NCBI RefSeq assembly: GCF_014635305.1 | Contig: NZ_BMCS01000001.1 | Coordinates: forward strand, 2,232,001-2,296,000 | DNA: 64,000 nucleotides | Reading direction: 5' to 3' | Source of the DNA: Williamsia phyllosphaerae | Lineage (GTDB): Bacteria > Actinomycetota > Actinomycetes > Mycobacteriales > Mycobacteriaceae | Shown here: positions 62,172-64,000 of the stretch, in pieces | How positions within the stretch are numbered: position 1 is the stretch's first letter | How the letters are laid out: each line of letters begins with the position of its first letter | Position numbers and translations under genes: made by a program | Notes under the pieces: model-generated | The model's database searches: none | What the model saw: only the letters and a program-made list of their open reading frames with translations | What the model was told of the DNA's origin: nothing

Positions 62172-62369
62172 CCCGCCGAACCGACCGCACCCGCCGGCCG
62201 CCGAGAAACAGCTCCCACGCTGCGCTCGGCGGTCGGCGTCGTCCGGTGACCTACCATGTACTCCGAGACAGCGACGCCCGGCGTACACCCATGCCCCGCG
62301 TCGGTGGAGAACCATGCGGGCGTGCCCAGGCCGCACAAGGGCGCAGACGACGGATCGAGGAAGCAAACA

Positions 62370-64000
<1,631 letters not shown>

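Overview
The window is GC-rich chromosomal DNA from a mycolic-acid actinobacterium (order Mycobacteriales), most like Gordonia. The evidence is the sahH-tmk-mtrA-mtrB-lpqB-comF-hpf-secA1 gene order, ribosomal protein genes split into several blocks, an EspG protein with a MinD/ParA-like partner, MTB12-like and Excalibur secreted proteins, and frequent GTG starts. Species cannot be fixed from sequence alone. Assignments rest on reading motifs and comparing with remembered families; no search was run.

Region 1 (1-22.4 kb) is an accessory metabolite and iron region. It opens inside the final giant NRPS subunit of an assembly line (partial A-T, then four C-A-T modules and a thioesterase). A free-standing condensation domain gene follows 69 bp downstream. 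Beyond the convergent cinA lies a heme/iron ABC importer operon on the minus strand (MTB12-like lipoprotein, HmuT, HmuU, HmuV) behind a candidate iron box. An SDR and a small secreted protein follow.

Region 2 (22.5-28.2 kb) has an FMN-dependent monooxygenase, a TerD-AIM24 fusion, an Excalibur protein and a two-gene ABC exporter.

Region 3 (28.3-45.4 kb) is the ribosomal protein core in three blocks. rplN-rplX-rplE-rpsN ends at an 18-bp-stem terminator. A 2.8-kb insertion follows, carrying a nuclease-like gene framed by two 71-bp palindromes, a DUF4262 gene and an EthD-like gene. Then come rpsH-rplF-rplR-rpsE-rpmD-rplO, secY-adk-map, four unrelated genes, and infA-rpmJ-rpsM-rpsK-rpsD-rpoA-rplQ-truA. 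The rplN and rpsH leaders share a 21/23-nt identical stretch at the predicted transcription start.

Region 4 (45.3-53.3 kb) is mixed: a TM2 protein, an alpha/beta hydrolase, DedA, a divergent ParA-like/EspG pair, a cation diffusion facilitator and an amino acid permease.

Region 5 (53.6-64 kb) is the conserved sahH-tmk-mtrAB-lpqB-comF-hpf-secA1 segment; secA1 runs off the window.

The most unusual content is intergenic. The 71-bp palindrome pair frames an AbiEi/DUF559-type gene so closely that its stop codon lies in the repeat. Two hairpins (17.5 kb and 55.1 kb) are built from head-to-head 19-nt units. Two arrays (17.6 kb and 60.1 kb) are built from 22-nt units in opposing orientation. No tRNA, rRNA, CRISPR array or insertion sequence was seen.
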